From Planctomycetales bacterium ZRK34 (GTDB lineage: Bacteria > Planctomycetota > Phycisphaerae > Phycisphaerales > Zrk34), in the NCBI GenBank assembly GCA_014873095.1, contig CP050848.1, positions 4,461,850 through 4,525,849 on the forward strand: DNA of 64,000 nt. The letters are read 5' to 3'. The position numbers and the translations under genes are program-made. Of this stretch, positions 1 to 9,524 are shown in pieces (within the stretch, counting starts at the first letter, position 1; each line of letters opens with the position of its first letter). The notes beneath the pieces were generated by a model that was not told where the DNA came from, ran no database searches, and was given only the letters and a program-made list of their open reading frames with translations.

Positions 1-1
1 G

Positions 2-202
2 TTGAAGCGGCCCGACGAAAAGTACGTCACCGAAGAGGCGTATGACCACCCGAAATTCGTCGAAGACATCGTCCGTGATCTGGCCGTGGCGCTGGAGAAA
101 GACGACCGCATCACGTGGTACGCGATCAACTCGGAGAATTTCGAGTCAATCCACAACCACAACGCCTACGCCTACATCGAAAAAGACAAGCGCAACGCGT
201 GA
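2..202 (+). CDS. folE2: GTP cyclohydrolase IB (FolE2), C-terminal fragment
   Basis: This is the last 66 residues of a protein whose beginning lies before the window. The tail contains [20 protein letters not shown], which matches the conserved C-terminal ESIH-x-HNA region of the FolE2/DUF198 family. That family converts GTP to dihydroneopterin triphosphate, the first step of folate (and queuosine) synthesis, in place of zinc-dependent FolE. The frame is open from the first bases, so the in-frame TTG at position 2 is not a real start. Only the C-terminal signature is visible, so the call rests on that motif. Confidence 0.72.
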   Translation: MKRPDEKYVTEEAYDHPKFVEDIVRDLAVALEKDDRITWYAINSENFESIHNHNAYAYIEKDKRNA

Positions 203-284
203 TCACAGGCAGGCTGTGATTATCGCCCGCTAAAATGGCTCGTTTTCCACGGCCGAGCGTCCGCTTAGCCGATAGACTCTTGCA

Positions 285-2513
285 GTGAACAGTCTGACGA
301 GGTCGATTCCGAGCATGTTTCATCGCCGGCTGCTGCTGTTGCTGGCGGTGTTTGCGTGCGCAATGTCGGTGCTCGGTGCGCAATTGGTGCGGTTGACGGT
401 CGTGCAGGGCAACACGCATCGCCGCGAGGCTGAGCAGGTGCTGTCGGCACGCACGCTCGTGGAGACGGTCCGCGGGCCGATCGTCGACCGCAAGGGGCGC
501 GTGCTGGCGGAGGATCGACCCTGTTACGACATTGCCGTCGATTACCCGGTGATCACCGGGCAGTGGGCCTACGACCAGGCCCGCAAAATCGCTTATCGGG
601 ATTACAAATCGACCTGGGCGAAGCTGTCCTTCGATCAGCGTGAGATACTGATCCAGGAATACCGCCCGCCGTTTGATCAGAAGCTCGAGTTGCTGTGGTC
701 GCTGATGGTCGAGTACGGCAACATTGATCGCAATGAACTGGAACGCCGCAAGCAGACGGTGATTCGGCGCGTGCAGACGATTCGGTCGGATGTATGGGAC
801 CGCCGGGCCAAGCGGCGCGCCGCCGAGCAGGGCGGGCCCGTCGAGCTGGAGCAGGTGGCGGTGAAGGTCGCCGAGGAAGTCGACGAGCACACGCTGCTGC
901 CGGCCGTGGTCGATACCGTGGCGTACAACTTCCGCAAGCAGATCGACGATCTGCCGGGCCTGCACGTGATCCGCGCCAAAACACGCGAGTACCCGCAGCG
1001 GGCGATGGCGGTGACGCTGGATCGCACCTCATTGCCGACACCGCTGAAGTCTGAAGAGCCGATGACGCTCACCGTCGAAAACGTCGGGGCGCATCTGATC
1101 GGCTCGATGCGCAACTCGTGGGCTGAAGACGAAGACCGTCGGCCGTTTCACCGCTCGGGGGCCGAGCCGGACCTCGGGGGCTACCTGCCGGGCGACCGCG
1201 TCGGGCTCGGGGGCGTCGAGGCGGCGGAGGAAGACACGTTGCGCGGGTTGCGCGGTGAACTGCTTCGCCGGCGCGACACCGGACAAGTCACCCGCACCGA
1301 GGCGGCGCCCGGTCAGCAGGTGCAGCTCACAATCGACATCGCGCTGCAGGCGCGCATTCGCGCATTGATGGACCCCGAGTTCGGACTCATGCGCGTGCAG
1401 AGTTGGCATGGCAATTCCGGCACGCCGCTGGGCACATCGCTGTACGGCGCGGCAGTGGTGTTGGATGTCGACTCGGGCCATGTGCTGGCGATGGTGTCAA
1501 CGCCCGTTCCCCCGGCCCGTGTCGAGGGCGAGCCTTACCCGGACCTGACCGACGATCCCGACAAGCCGCTGATGAACAAACCCATCGCGTCGGTGTATCC
1601 GCCGGGCTCGACGGTCAAACCGATCGTGTACTGCATGGCCGCGGCGACGAAGAACATCGGCTCCGATCAGGCCGTCGACTGTCAGGGCCACCTGCTGGAA
1701 AACAAGCCGAATTCATACCGCTGCTGGGGGTGGCGCCCGGCCCAGGGCAAGTACCTGCGCCACGGGCCGCTGAGTCCGCAGGAGGCGATCGCCCGAAGCT
1801 GCAACATCTACTTCTACACCTGCGGGCGCAACATGGGCGCTCGCACCATCGTCGAACAGTTTCACAACTGGGGCTTCGGCAAGTCCACCGGACTGGGCTT
1901 GCCCGAGGAAGTGAACGGATTTTTGCCCCACCTGGATCAGGGCAACGTCGAGGGGCGCGAGCTGTCACTGCCCAATGCGATCATGATGGGCATCGGTCAG
2001 GGCCCGATCGCGGTGCCGCCGATTCAGGTGGCCACGGCGCATGCAGCACTGGCGCGTGGCGGCTATTACCTGACGCCGCTGTTGATCCGCAACCGCGCCG
2101 CCCAGCAGGATGGACACGAACTGGGCATGTCGCCGCACGTGATCGCCAATGCGCTTCAAGGCATGCGCATGTCGGCGAACGAATCCTTCGGCACGGCCAA
2201 TCACCTGACGCTGGCGACCGGCCGCGAGCCGCTGTTGAACCTGCCGGGCGTGGTCCTTCGCGCCAAGACCGGCACCGCCCAGGCGCCGGTGCGATTCGAC
2301 GACCTCAACAAAAACGGCAAGCTCGACGACGGTGAACCCATCCAGCGTGACGGCGAGCACAGTTGGTTTGTCTGTCACGTGCAGAAACCCGGCGAGCGGC
2401 GGGCCTCGTACGTGATTGTCGTGATGGTCGAGTACGGCGGCTCGGGCGGGCGCGTGTCCGGGCCGGTGGCCAATCAGATTCTGCACGCTTTGAGCGACGA
2501 GGGTTATCTGTGA
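285..2513 (+). CDS. mrdA: Penicillin-binding protein 2 (elongasome transpeptidase MrdA)
   Basis: Membrane-anchored D,D-transpeptidase that cross-links lateral-wall peptidoglycan with RodA. The protein has 742 residues, longer than the roughly 630 usual for PBP2. An N-terminal membrane segment (about residues 12-30) is followed by the dimerisation domain, with an extra charged stretch at about residues 90-240. The transpeptidase domain has the three expected motifs: S442-T-V-K445 (catalytic serine), S505-C-N507 and K661-T-G-T-A. The GTG at 285 is the longest start; an ATG at 315 would still keep the membrane helix. The stop overlaps the GTG start of rodA by 4 bases, so the two are co-translated. 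Confidence 0.9.
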   Translation: MNSLTRSIPSMFHRRLLLLLAVFACAMSVLGAQLVRLTVVQGNTHRREAEQVLSARTLVETVRGPIVDRKGRVLAEDRPCYDIAVDYPVITGQWAYDQARKIAYRDYKSTWAKLSFDQREILIQEYRPPFDQKLELLWSLMVEYGNIDRNELERRKQTVIRRVQTIRSDVWDRRAKRRAAEQGGPVELEQVAVKVAEEVDEHTLLPAVVDTVAYNFRKQIDDLPGLHVIRAKTREYPQRAMAVTLDRTSLPTPLKSEEPMTLTVENVGAHLIGSMRNSWAEDEDRRPFHRSGAEPDLGGYLPGDRVGLGGVEAAEEDTLRGLRGELLRRRDTGQVTRTEAAPGQQVQLTIDIALQARIRALMDPEFGLMRVQSWHGNSGTPLGTSLYGAAVVLDVDSGHVLAMVSTPVPPARVEGEPYPDLTDDPDKPLMNKPIASVYPPGSTVKPIVYCMAAATKNIGSDQAVDCQGHLLENKPNSYRCWGWRPAQGKYLRHGPLSPQEAIARSCNIYFYTCGRNMGARTIVEQFHNWGFGKSTGLGLPEEVNGFLPHLDQGNVEGRELSLPNAIMMGIGQGPIAVPPIQVATAHAALARGGYYLTPLLIRNRAAQQDGHELGMSPHVIANALQGMRMSANESFGTANHLTLATGREPLLNLPGVVLRAKTGTAQAPVRFDDLNKNGKLDDGEPIQRDGEHSWFVCHVQKPGERRASYVIVVMVEYGGSGGRVSGPVANQILHALSDEGYL

Positions 2514-3685
2514 TCAACTTCGAATCGCTCAAGCAGGTGTTGCGCCCGAACCTCGGGCATGTGTGTGTGGTCACGGCGCTGGCGCTGGTGATCATCGGGC
2601 TCGAAGCGATCCGCACGGCCCCGACGCCGTCGTGGTACGGCAACATCGCGCTGAAGCAGGCGATCTTCACGGGGGTGGCGCTGGCGGTGATGCTGACGGT
2701 GGCGCTGCCGCACCCGAAGGTGGTGGCCAATGCAGCGTTCGGGTTGGGGCTGGTGACGCTGTTGCTGCTGGCGTTGTTGCTGGTGCCGGGCACGCCCGAA
2801 TCGATCATCCCGCGCATCAACGGCGCCAAGCGATGGATCAACTTTCCCGGCCTGCAGTTTCAGCCCAGCGAACTGGCGAAGATCGTCTTCGTGCTCGCGC
2901 TGGCGCGATACCTGCGTTACCGGGAAAACTATCGCACGATGCGGGGGTTGATTCCGCCGCTGCTGATCACGTTCGTGCCCATGGGGTTGATTCTGGTTGA
3001 GCCGGACCTGGGCACGTCGATGATCTTTCTACCGGTGCTGTTCGCGATGCTGCTGGCGGCGGGGGCGAAGATCAAACACCTCGTGCTGATCATCGTGCTG
3101 GGCGTTTCGCTGATGCCGATGATGTATCCGCTGCTGAAGCCGCATCAGAAGGCGCGCATCGTGGCGATGATTCGGCAGGTGCAGGGCGATACGCGCCTGC
3201 GCAACACGACCGGGTTTCAATCGTACAAGGCGATCACGGCCACCGGCGCCGGCGAAGTGACCGGCTACGGCAAGGACCGCGCCGAAGTGATTTTGAAGTT
3301 CAACGCGCTGCCCGAGGCGCACAACGACATGGTGTTTGCCGTGATCTGTGCGCGGTGGGGGTTGGTCGGCGGGGTGATTGTGCTGGGGCTTTACCTGCTG
3401 CTGATCGCGTCGATGCTGGCGGTGGCGGCGTTGAACAAAGACCCGTTTGCGCGCCTGATGGTGGTGGGGGTCACGACGATCATCTTCACGCAGGTAATGG
3501 TCAACGTCGGTATGACGGTGGGGCTGCTGCCGATCACGGGGATGACGCTGCCGCTGATCAGCTATGGCGGATCGAGCCTGGTGGCGACGTTCGTGATGAT
3601 CGGTTTGGCGCTTGGCGCTGCTTCGCGGAGACCGACGATCATGTCACGACCATCGTTTGAGTTCACGACGGCGGGCAATTCGTAG
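2510..3685 (+). CDS. rodA: Peptidoglycan glycosyltransferase RodA (SEDS family)
   Basis: Polytopic SEDS protein of 391 residues that polymerises glycan strands from lipid II in the elongasome. It shows many hydrophobic helices and the SEDS hallmarks RWINFPGLQFQPSELAKI near residues 105-125, VEPDLGTSMI in the middle and GMTLPLISYGGSS near the end. I chose the GTG at 2510 because it overlaps the mrdA stop as GTGA and gives the usual short N-terminus; the frame is open further upstream but out of phase with mrdA. The mrdA-rodA pair is a standard cell-wall operon. Confidence 0.9.
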   Translation: MINFESLKQVLRPNLGHVCVVTALALVIIGLEAIRTAPTPSWYGNIALKQAIFTGVALAVMLTVALPHPKVVANAAFGLGLVTLLLLALLLVPGTPESIIPRINGAKRWINFPGLQFQPSELAKIVFVLALARYLRYRENYRTMRGLIPPLLITFVPMGLILVEPDLGTSMIFLPVLFAMLLAAGAKIKHLVLIIVLGVSLMPMMYPLLKPHQKARIVAMIRQVQGDTRLRNTTGFQSYKAITATGAGEVTGYGKDRAEVILKFNALPEAHNDMVFAVICARWGLVGGVIVLGLYLLLIASMLAVAALNKDPFARLMVVGVTTIIFTQVMVNVGMTVGLLPITGMTLPLISYGGSSLVATFVMIGLALGAASRRPTIMSRPSFEFTTAGNS

Positions 3686-3720
3686 AGCAAACAAATTGCA
3701 GCCCTCGTTCGGATGCTAGC

Positions 3721-3788
3721 CTGTGGCACAGCCGCCCTCGGCTGTGCTGAACATATCGCCCGCACAGCCGGGGGCGGCTGTGCCACAG
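3721..3788. repeat. 68-bp dispersed palindromic repeat, copy 1
   Basis: A near-perfect inverted repeat whose arms start CTGTGGCACAGCCGCC and end GGCGGCTGTGCCACAG around a short centre. It lies just after rodA. The same unit occurs at 11165-11232 and 18396-18462. As DNA it could form a long cruciform and as RNA a strong hairpin, so here it may also end the mrdA-rodA transcript. Confidence 0.85.
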
Positions 3789-3852
3789 GTCTGTAACCGG
3801 CCATGGTTGGGTGCCGGATATTTCGTGAGGGGCGATCATCTGCTGCGAAAGA

Positions 3853-4809
3853 TCATTCGCCGGCTACGTTTTCACGGGCGGCTTGCTCGAGCAGTGACTT
3901 GGCGCCCTGTTCGATCAGCGAAGCGGTCGCCTGCTCGATCAGCGGGCGCGACTTCTTTGATGGTCCGCTGAGGTCGACTTCGGCGCAGTGCTTGCCGTCG
4001 GTGCTCAACACGCGGGCGCGGAGGCGGAGCGTGTTGGCATCGGTCAGCTCGGCGAGAATGGCGACAGGGCTGTGACAATCGGCGCCCAGGGCTGCGGCGA
4101 CGGCGCGTTCGGCGTTGACGGCGATGCTGGTGGCCGCATCATTCAGCGGCATGCAGCGCCGGACCGTGATGTGGTCATCGACACGGCATTGGACAGCCAG
4201 GGCCCCTTGCCCGCAGGCCGGCAGCACCTGTTCGACGGGAATGGCGTTTTTGGCTTGTTCGCCCAGGCCGAGTCGCCCGAGCCCCGCGGCGGCCAGCAGG
4301 GTGGCGTCCATCACCTTTTCTTCGAGCACCTTGCGCATGCGGGTCTGCACATTGCCGCGCAGGTTCACGATTTTCAGGTCGGGGCGCAGGCGGAGCAGTT
4401 GGGCCTTGCGACGGGGGCTGCACGTGCCGACGATGGCGCCCTCGGGCAGTTGGTCGATGGATTCGGCCCCGCGTGTGATCAATACGTCATGCACAGGGGC
4501 CCTGGGCGGGGTGGCGACGATGACCAGGCCCGGGGTTTCATCCGTAGGGACATCCTTGAGGCTGTGTACGGCGATGTCAGCGGTTTTGCTGCTCAACGCG
4601 GTTTCGATGGTTCGTGTAAACAGCCCTTTACCACCGATCGCCGCCAGCGGATGATCCAGCACCTGATCGCCCTCAGACTCGATCGGCACCAGATTCAGAC
4701 TGACACGCGGGTTAAATTGATGAATCTGCTTACCGATGGTTTCGGATTGAACCATCGCAAGGCTGCTTTTACGGGTGGCGATGATGATATCGCGGCGGCT
4801 GGGTCGCAA
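3853..4809 (-). CDS. hemC: Porphobilinogen deaminase (hydroxymethylbilane synthase)
   Basis: Joins four porphobilinogen units into hydroxymethylbilane in haem and tetrapyrrole synthesis. The 318-residue length is normal. Family signatures are visible: ATRKSSLAMVQ near the N-terminus, GGKGLFTRTIE, HSLKDVPT, SPRRKAQLL, LRGNVQTR, and the dipyrromethane-cofactor cysteine C245 in GADCHSPVA. The start is a TTG at 4809, preceded by GGAG about six bases upstream. A 12-bp palindrome (ATTGTTAACAAT) lies at 4974-4985 in the upstream region. hemL is the next recognisable gene on the other side. Confidence 0.93.
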   Translation of the reverse strand: MRPSRRDIIIATRKSSLAMVQSETIGKQIHQFNPRVSLNLVPIESEGDQVLDHPLAAIGGKGLFTRTIETALSSKTADIAVHSLKDVPTDETPGLVIVATPPRAPVHDVLITRGAESIDQLPEGAIVGTCSPRRKAQLLRLRPDLKIVNLRGNVQTRMRKVLEEKVMDATLLAAAGLGRLGLGEQAKNAIPVEQVLPACGQGALAVQCRVDDHITVRRCMPLNDAATSIAVNAERAVAAALGADCHSPVAILAELTDANTLRLRARVLSTDGKHCAEVDLSGPSKKSRPLIEQATASLIEQGAKSLLEQAARENVAGE

Positions 4810-4973
4810 AGGAGATCTCCGGAAGTATTACCTAACGATAGCAGTACAACGCGCCGCCCCCTCAAGCGGCAGCGCAGTGGCCCCGGCAGTTGGTGTTTTC
4901 GAACATCCACAACCCAACCACTAGTCCCACTTACCGCTGGCGGAGACACACATCGTGGTGCTCCGTCAACAGC

Positions 4974-4985
4974 ATTGTTAACAAT
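4974..4985. promoter_or_regulatory. Perfect 12-bp palindrome upstream of hemC
   Basis: ATTGTTAACAAT is a perfect inverted repeat in the 270-base gap between hemC (leftward, starting at 4809) and the small gene ending at 5080. Its position about 165 bases upstream of the hemC start fits an operator. No partner regulator is visible, so its role is open. Confidence 0.3.
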
Positions 4986-5079
4986 ATACAGGATGTCCGT
5001 AACGCATACAACTACTCTAACAGCCCCACGTTTAAAATACCCTCAGAAAATTCCTGATATGCCCGTGTGTGTTACCCTT

Positions 5080-5625
5080 TCACATCATCCATATGAGAAT
5101 CAGTAGTTCCAACCCGACCGCCGCCGCCGACCAGATCGCCACACGCCACATCCATCGCCGCTGATCGGCCCGCTGCGTGCGGCTGTGAATCGGCACAAAT
5201 GACAACGCCGGCGCCGCCGTATCCAGGCCCAACCCGCGGCGGGCCTGGTCCTGCATGATGGCGATCACCAGGTTGGACTCAAAACCGTTGAGGCCCAACA
5301 CGCGGCCGGTCCGGATCAACCGCTCGCGATCGCCCGGGCGGATCATGTCGCCCTGCATCAACTGACTGGTCCGTACTGCCAGCACCCATCGCGGGTCGGT
5401 GGCATGCATCTGCGGAGTCGCATCGTCAGCCGTGGCGGCGGGAGTTGAGGGGGCTGCATCACGGGGCGATTCCACGATCGACGGCAGCGGGGGCTGCGGA
5501 TCGAACTCACCCCAGCGGATCGTCAGCGATCGCTTGCGTCGGCCCACCGTTTCGTCATCTGACACAGGCGGCCGGTGCAGCCGAAGCATCGGCTGTTGGG
5601 GTTGGGGTTCCGGCGAAACGTCCAT
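5080..5625 (-). CDS. Hypothetical protein with C-terminal membrane helix
   Basis: A 181-residue protein I do not recognise. The first 85 residues are rich in Pro, Ala and Asp and look disordered. A compact central segment at about 85-130 (RTSQLMQGDMIRPGDRERLI followed by a glycine-rich turn) looks folded. The C-terminus ends in one hydrophobic helix (about 160-181) flanked by Arg, suggesting a tail-anchored inner-membrane protein with its soluble part in the cytoplasm. It stands alone, divergent from hemL. Codon use matches the flanking genes, which supports it being real. Confidence 0.6.
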   Translation of the reverse strand: MDVSPEPQPQQPMLRLHRPPVSDDETVGRRKRSLTIRWGEFDPQPPLPSIVESPRDAAPSTPAATADDATPQMHATDPRWVLAVRTSQLMQGDMIRPGDRERLIRTGRVLGLNGFESNLVIAIMQDQARRGLGLDTAAPALSFVPIHSRTQRADQRRWMWRVAIWSAAAVGLELLILIWMM

Positions 5626-5851
5626 CAGTCATCCCTTCTCGTGACGCCTGCGCCCCCGCCAACGGCGTGCGCCCGTCACATCTAAACCATACCACGCTCC
5701 ACGACGCGGCGTCGGAGATTTTTGCAGGCTCTGAGCCGATTGTGCCGTTTGGCCCGTCCGTGCGGGTCGGTCTGGCGAAATTGGGTAATTTTGCGTTGAA
5801 TTCACCCGGCGCGTCGCACCGACTTCCACGGCGCGGTAAACTGCGCACATC

Positions 5852-7177
5852 ATGAATCAGAAATCCACAACCACACCCGCCGCCGACCGTTACGCCCGCT
5901 CGACCGCCCTGCATGAAAAGGCCCGCCAACTCATGCCCGGCGGGGTCAATTCCCCGGTCCGCGCCTACCAGTCGATCGGCCGCGATCCGATCATCATCCG
6001 CGAAGGCGCCGGCTGCACCGTCATCGATGTCGATGGCAATGCTTACATCGATTACGTCGGCAGTTTCGGCCCCCTGATCGTCGGCCACGCCCACGAAAAG
6101 GTCATCGCCGCCATCCTCAAAACCGCCAAGCGCGGCACCAGCTTCGGTATGCCCACCGAACTGGAGTCCCACATGGCCGCCGCCGTCATTGACGCGGTGC
6201 CCAGCGTCGAGGTGGTGCGTTTCGTCAACAGCGGCACCGAAGCCACCATGAGCGCCCTGCGCGTGGCGCGTGGTTTCACCGGCCGCTCCAAAATCGTCAA
6301 GTGCATCGGCGGGTACCACGGCCACGCCGACGGGCTGCTCGTTTCCGCCGGTTCCGGAGCCACCACGCTTGGCGTCCCTTCATCGCCCGGCGTCCCCGAA
6401 TCGATCACCAGCCAGACGCTTCTGCTGCCGTACAACAACACCGCCGCCGCTGAAAAACTTTTCGAGGAACAGGGCGATGACATCGCCGCCATCATCATCG
6501 AGCCCGTCGCCGGCAATATGGGCTGCGTGCCCCCCGAGCCCGGCTACCTCGAAGACCTCCGCGAAATGTGCAACGATGCCGGCACGGTCCTCATCTTCGA
6601 CGAAGTCATGTGCGGCTTCCGTGTGGCCTACGGCGGCGCCCAGTCGCTCTACGGCATCAAACCCGACATGACCGCCATGGGCAAGATCATCGGCGGCGGC
6701 ATGCCCTGTGCAGCTTACGGTGGTCGTGAAGACATCATGCGTCAGATCGCGCCCGACGGCCCGGTCTATCAGGCCGGCACACTCAGCGGCAATCCCGTCG
6801 CCATGGCCGCGGGACTCGCCACCCTCGAGTTGCTCCGCGAGCCCGGCACCTACAAGCGTCTTGAAACCCTCTCGGCCCGTCTGGCCGATGGTCTACGCAA
6901 CGCCGCTGAAAAGGCCGGCGTCGACATGCAGCTCAACCGCGTCGGCTCCATGCTCACCCCGTTCTTCACCACCAGGCCGGTGACCGACTACGACACCGCC
7001 ACCGCTTCCGACACCGCCGCCTTCGCCACCTTCTTCGGCGTCATGCTCGACGAAGGCGTCGTCCTGCCGCCCAGCCAGTTCGAAGCGTGGTTCGTCAGTC
7101 TCGCCCACGACGAAAAAACCATCGACCAGACCATCGCCGCCGCCCAAAAAGCCTTCCGCGCCGTCGCCGCCGGCTGA
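5852..7177 (+). CDS. hemL: Glutamate-1-semialdehyde 2,1-aminomutase
   Basis: PLP-dependent class III aminotransferase-fold enzyme that makes 5-aminolevulinate in the C5 route to tetrapyrroles. The 441-residue protein has [12 protein letters not shown] at the N-terminus, the [14 protein letters not shown] phosphate-binding region, FDEVMCGFR with the PLP-ring aspartate, and the Schiff-base lysine K278 in GKIIGGGMP. Length and motifs are typical. With hemC on the opposite strand 1 kb away it forms a loose haem cluster. Confidence 0.94.
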   Translation: MNQKSTTTPAADRYARSTALHEKARQLMPGGVNSPVRAYQSIGRDPIIIREGAGCTVIDVDGNAYIDYVGSFGPLIVGHAHEKVIAAILKTAKRGTSFGMPTELESHMAAAVIDAVPSVEVVRFVNSGTEATMSALRVARGFTGRSKIVKCIGGYHGHADGLLVSAGSGATTLGVPSSPGVPESITSQTLLLPYNNTAAAEKLFEEQGDDIAAIIIEPVAGNMGCVPPEPGYLEDLREMCNDAGTVLIFDEVMCGFRVAYGGAQSLYGIKPDMTAMGKIIGGGMPCAAYGGREDIMRQIAPDGPVYQAGTLSGNPVAMAAGLATLELLREPGTYKRLETLSARLADGLRNAAEKAGVDMQLNRVGSMLTPFFTTRPVTDYDTATASDTAAFATFFGVMLDEGVVLPPSQFEAWFVSLAHDEKTIDQTIAAAQKAFRAVAAG

Positions 7178-7618
7178 CTACCCCAACGCCGACGCTGAGG
7201 TCCCCCGAAGCGTCTGGTACCCACCGCCGCGCGCGCACCGCACAACAAAAAACCCACTTTGCGCAAAGCACGAATCCTGCGCGCCCACCCCCCGATTCCC
7301 GCCGAATAATCCCGTTTTGGTCGCCCCGGCGCGCACACCCATGACGCCCGGTCGCGCCGTTGCGCACCGGCGCGGCAAAAATCACCCCGAATAAAGCGCT
7401 TTTCGCCCGTTTTTTGCCATTCGGCGCGCACCTGCGTGGCACATGGCGACACCCCCGTGCGCGCGACCCCATTTTCACCCCGCAACACGCGGCGCGCGCA
7501 CCAACCCGTCGCGACAATTCAGTACACTTTCACGTTTTTGAAATTCCCGCGACGCGCCCGTGCGCACCAACCCGACGTGCCTCTTGCGTTTGAATTGGCA
7601 AGGCATGCGGGTGTTGAA
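7178..7618. other. Intergenic region with recurring GCGCGCAC motifs
   Basis: A 441-base stretch between hemL and a PEP-CTERM gene with no convincing coding frame. It repeats GCGCGCAC or close variants at least four times (for example near 7230, 7330, 7425 and 7495), and CGCACCAACCCG twice near 7500 and 7565. No hairpin with a T-tract stands out. It could be decayed repeat DNA or a non-coding RNA; nothing supports a firm call. Confidence 0.3.
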
Positions 7619-8359
7619 TCAGTTCGAATGCCGATGCGAGCGGCGCAGCGCGGCGGCTGAAAGCATCACCAGCAGGGCGGCCGTGGCGGGTTCAGGGATC
7701 AGCCCGATGGCGGCCGCGGTGGTCTCGCCGTTGACGGTTTCCAGAAGGATGAAGTATTGATTGCTGAGCGGTTGCGGTGAGGCGGGCAGGGCGGTGTCAG
7801 ACAACGCCGCGCCGGTGGGATCGAACGTGACGAGGATAAACTCAGTGCCGGTGCTCGTCATGGTGTCATAAAACTGCACATCGCCGAAGAGCATGAAATA
7901 GTCGAACAGACCTGTGAGGGGCACGCCGGTCTGCTCCAGGCCAAACGTGAAATGATTCGGAAACAGTGGATCGTTCGGATCCAGATCGTTGAGGTAGGAC
8001 AGGCCGAGCTTGTCGGTCAGCACGGATGCGGTGGTGTCAATGGTCAGCGCAGGCGATGCCGGGCGATATTCATAATTACTCATGCCGGCGAAGGGGGTGG
8101 ATGTCGTTTCCAGATCGTCAGAGTCCCATTGCCCCGTGCCGTGGTACGTGTCGCCGACCTGGACATGGGTGTTGTCCGGCAGCGTGAACGCGCCACCGGC
8201 GTTTCCATCAGCGCCCATGATCGCGACGATGACGCCTGAGTAGTCGAACTGATGCACCACCGCCTGCGCCGACGAAGCGAATGCAACGCACAACACGACA
8301 ACGCAGAGCGGAAGGTAACGATCAAACCCTGACGACTCACACGAAAGTAAACGATTCAT
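7619..8359 (-). CDS. PEP-CTERM sorting domain protein
   Basis: A 246-residue secreted protein of unknown function. An N-terminal signal peptide (about residues 15-33, ending AQA) is followed by a beta-rich, Asp/Thr-rich body. The C-terminus is a PEP-CTERM tail: IPEPATAALLVMLSAAALRR, that is the PEP motif, a hydrophobic helix and a basic end. Such tails are cleaved by an exosortase/EpsH system, releasing or anchoring the protein at the envelope. No exosortase gene is in the window. Confidence 0.8.
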   Translation of the reverse strand: MNRLLSCESSGFDRYLPLCVVVLCVAFASSAQAVVHQFDYSGVIVAIMGADGNAGGAFTLPDNTHVQVGDTYHGTGQWDSDDLETTSTPFAGMSNYEYRPASPALTIDTTASVLTDKLGLSYLNDLDPNDPLFPNHFTFGLEQTGVPLTGLFDYFMLFGDVQFYDTMTSTGTEFILVTFDPTGAALSDTALPASPQPLSNQYFILLETVNGETTAAAIGLIPEPATAALLVMLSAAALRRSHRHSN

Positions 8360-8712
8360 CGCGATCTCCCAGATATATGAAATGTCAGCACGGCCCGATC
8401 AAGAATTGCCGGATAAACACGAGCGTAAAACCGCAGCCAAAGCGTGTCAATCATTTATGTTTATTAGTTTTTCGATACCCCATCATGCGTAGGGAATGGT
8501 TTGATTCATAGGGTGAATCAGCACGATATTCATGTACTGGCGATCGGTTGGCGGTTCAGCGCCGATCAGGCGGAAATTTCTCTTGAAATGAATTTTGCCA
8601 GCCATTAACATGGTGTGGCTCAGAGGTTTGCTGGCGCGATCTCTGGCTGAGGTTTTTTGCAGAACGATTATCTGTCAGTCAGTTCGAGGCAGGACAAAGG
8701 AGAGTAGCACCC
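8360..8712. other. Divergent intergenic region between two PEP-CTERM genes
   Basis: 353 bases separate two divergently read PEP-CTERM genes and must carry both promoters. It is more A/T-rich than its surroundings, especially 8440-8600. A ribosome-binding site (AGGAG at about 8698) precedes the rightward gene. I see no coding frame or convincing consensus promoter. Confidence 0.3.
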
Positions 8713-9495
8713 ATGCGCAGATTCACCCGTGTGATCGTGGCCATCGTGGCCGTGATGGTTGTTTCGTCGTTTGCTTCGGCGTCGATCGTCATCAAGACTT
8801 CCGACGGGCAGGGGGCCGACGCGTATGCCCAGGGCACGGCGACCAACACCGCGCCGTTTCCGAATACGGGCAGCAGCAGCAGCCTCGTCGTCAAAAACGG
8901 TGCGGCCCCTGACCAGTACACACGCAAGACTTATCTGCGGTTTGACCTGGCCGCGTGGAATGGGGGCTCGTTCGCCGCGGCACGGCTTGACCTGCGGATC
9001 AGCAACAACGATGACCAGGGCACGCCGACCGACTTCGTCGTCGAGGTGCTCGGCCTGGTCGACGGGTACGCGGGCGTCGACCAGACGCCAACCCCCGATG
9101 GCGATGTCACCGACGAGGAAGACGTTCATGATGAGTTCTGGGCTGAGAGCACGCTCGACTGGGACAGCGCCCCGGCCAACGTCACCACCTCCGGCTTCTC
9201 GCTGACCTCGGACGCCGTCTCGCTGGGCACGTTCAACGTCACCGCCAACGACACCACCGCCGACTGGGTCAGCTTCTCCAGCGCGGCGCTGGACAATTTC
9301 ATCCACGCCGACACCAACGGCGTGATCACGCTGATTGTCCGACGCACCGGCGCTCATGCCGGCGGGTCGAGCAACCTGTCGTTCTATTCCAAGGAAGCCA
9401 GCGCCGCCTCGGCCCCGACGCTGACGTTGATCCCCGAGCCCGCCACGCTGGCGATGCTGGCCATGGGTTCGCTGGGGCTGATTCGCCGCCGCTGA
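8713..9495 (+). CDS. PEP-CTERM protein with DNRLRE-type domain
   Basis: A 260-residue secreted protein. After a signal peptide (residues 1-24, ending ASA) the body has GADAYAQGTATNTAPFPNTG and RKTYLRFDLAAW, which resemble the DNRLRE/CBM96 beta-sandwich domain found in exported carbohydrate-associated proteins. The C-terminus, IPEPATLAMLAMGSLGLIRR, is a canonical PEP-CTERM tail. AGGAG lies about ten bases before the ATG. The gene is followed after 29 bases by another PEP-CTERM gene with its own strong SD, so the pair is probably one transcript. Confidence 0.8.
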   Translation: MRRFTRVIVAIVAVMVVSSFASASIVIKTSDGQGADAYAQGTATNTAPFPNTGSSSSLVVKNGAAPDQYTRKTYLRFDLAAWNGGSFAAARLDLRISNNDDQGTPTDFVVEVLGLVDGYAGVDQTPTPDGDVTDEEDVHDEFWAESTLDWDSAPANVTTSGFSLTSDAVSLGTFNVTANDTTADWVSFSSAALDNFIHADTNGVITLIVRRTGAHAGGSSNLSFYSKEASAASAPTLTLIPEPATLAMLAMGSLGLIRRR

Positions 9496-9524
9496 ATTAA
9501 ACATTCCTCAGGAGGATTTGTGTG

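Noticed and set aside
126..965. Long leftward open frame opposite the PBP2 gene
   Set aside because: A GC-rich shadow of mrdA. Its translation is rich in Arg, His and Leu without any domain, while the plus frame has all transpeptidase motifs.
3988..5106. Long rightward frame opposite hemC
   Set aside because: It is antisense to the well-supported porphobilinogen deaminase and shows no family features.
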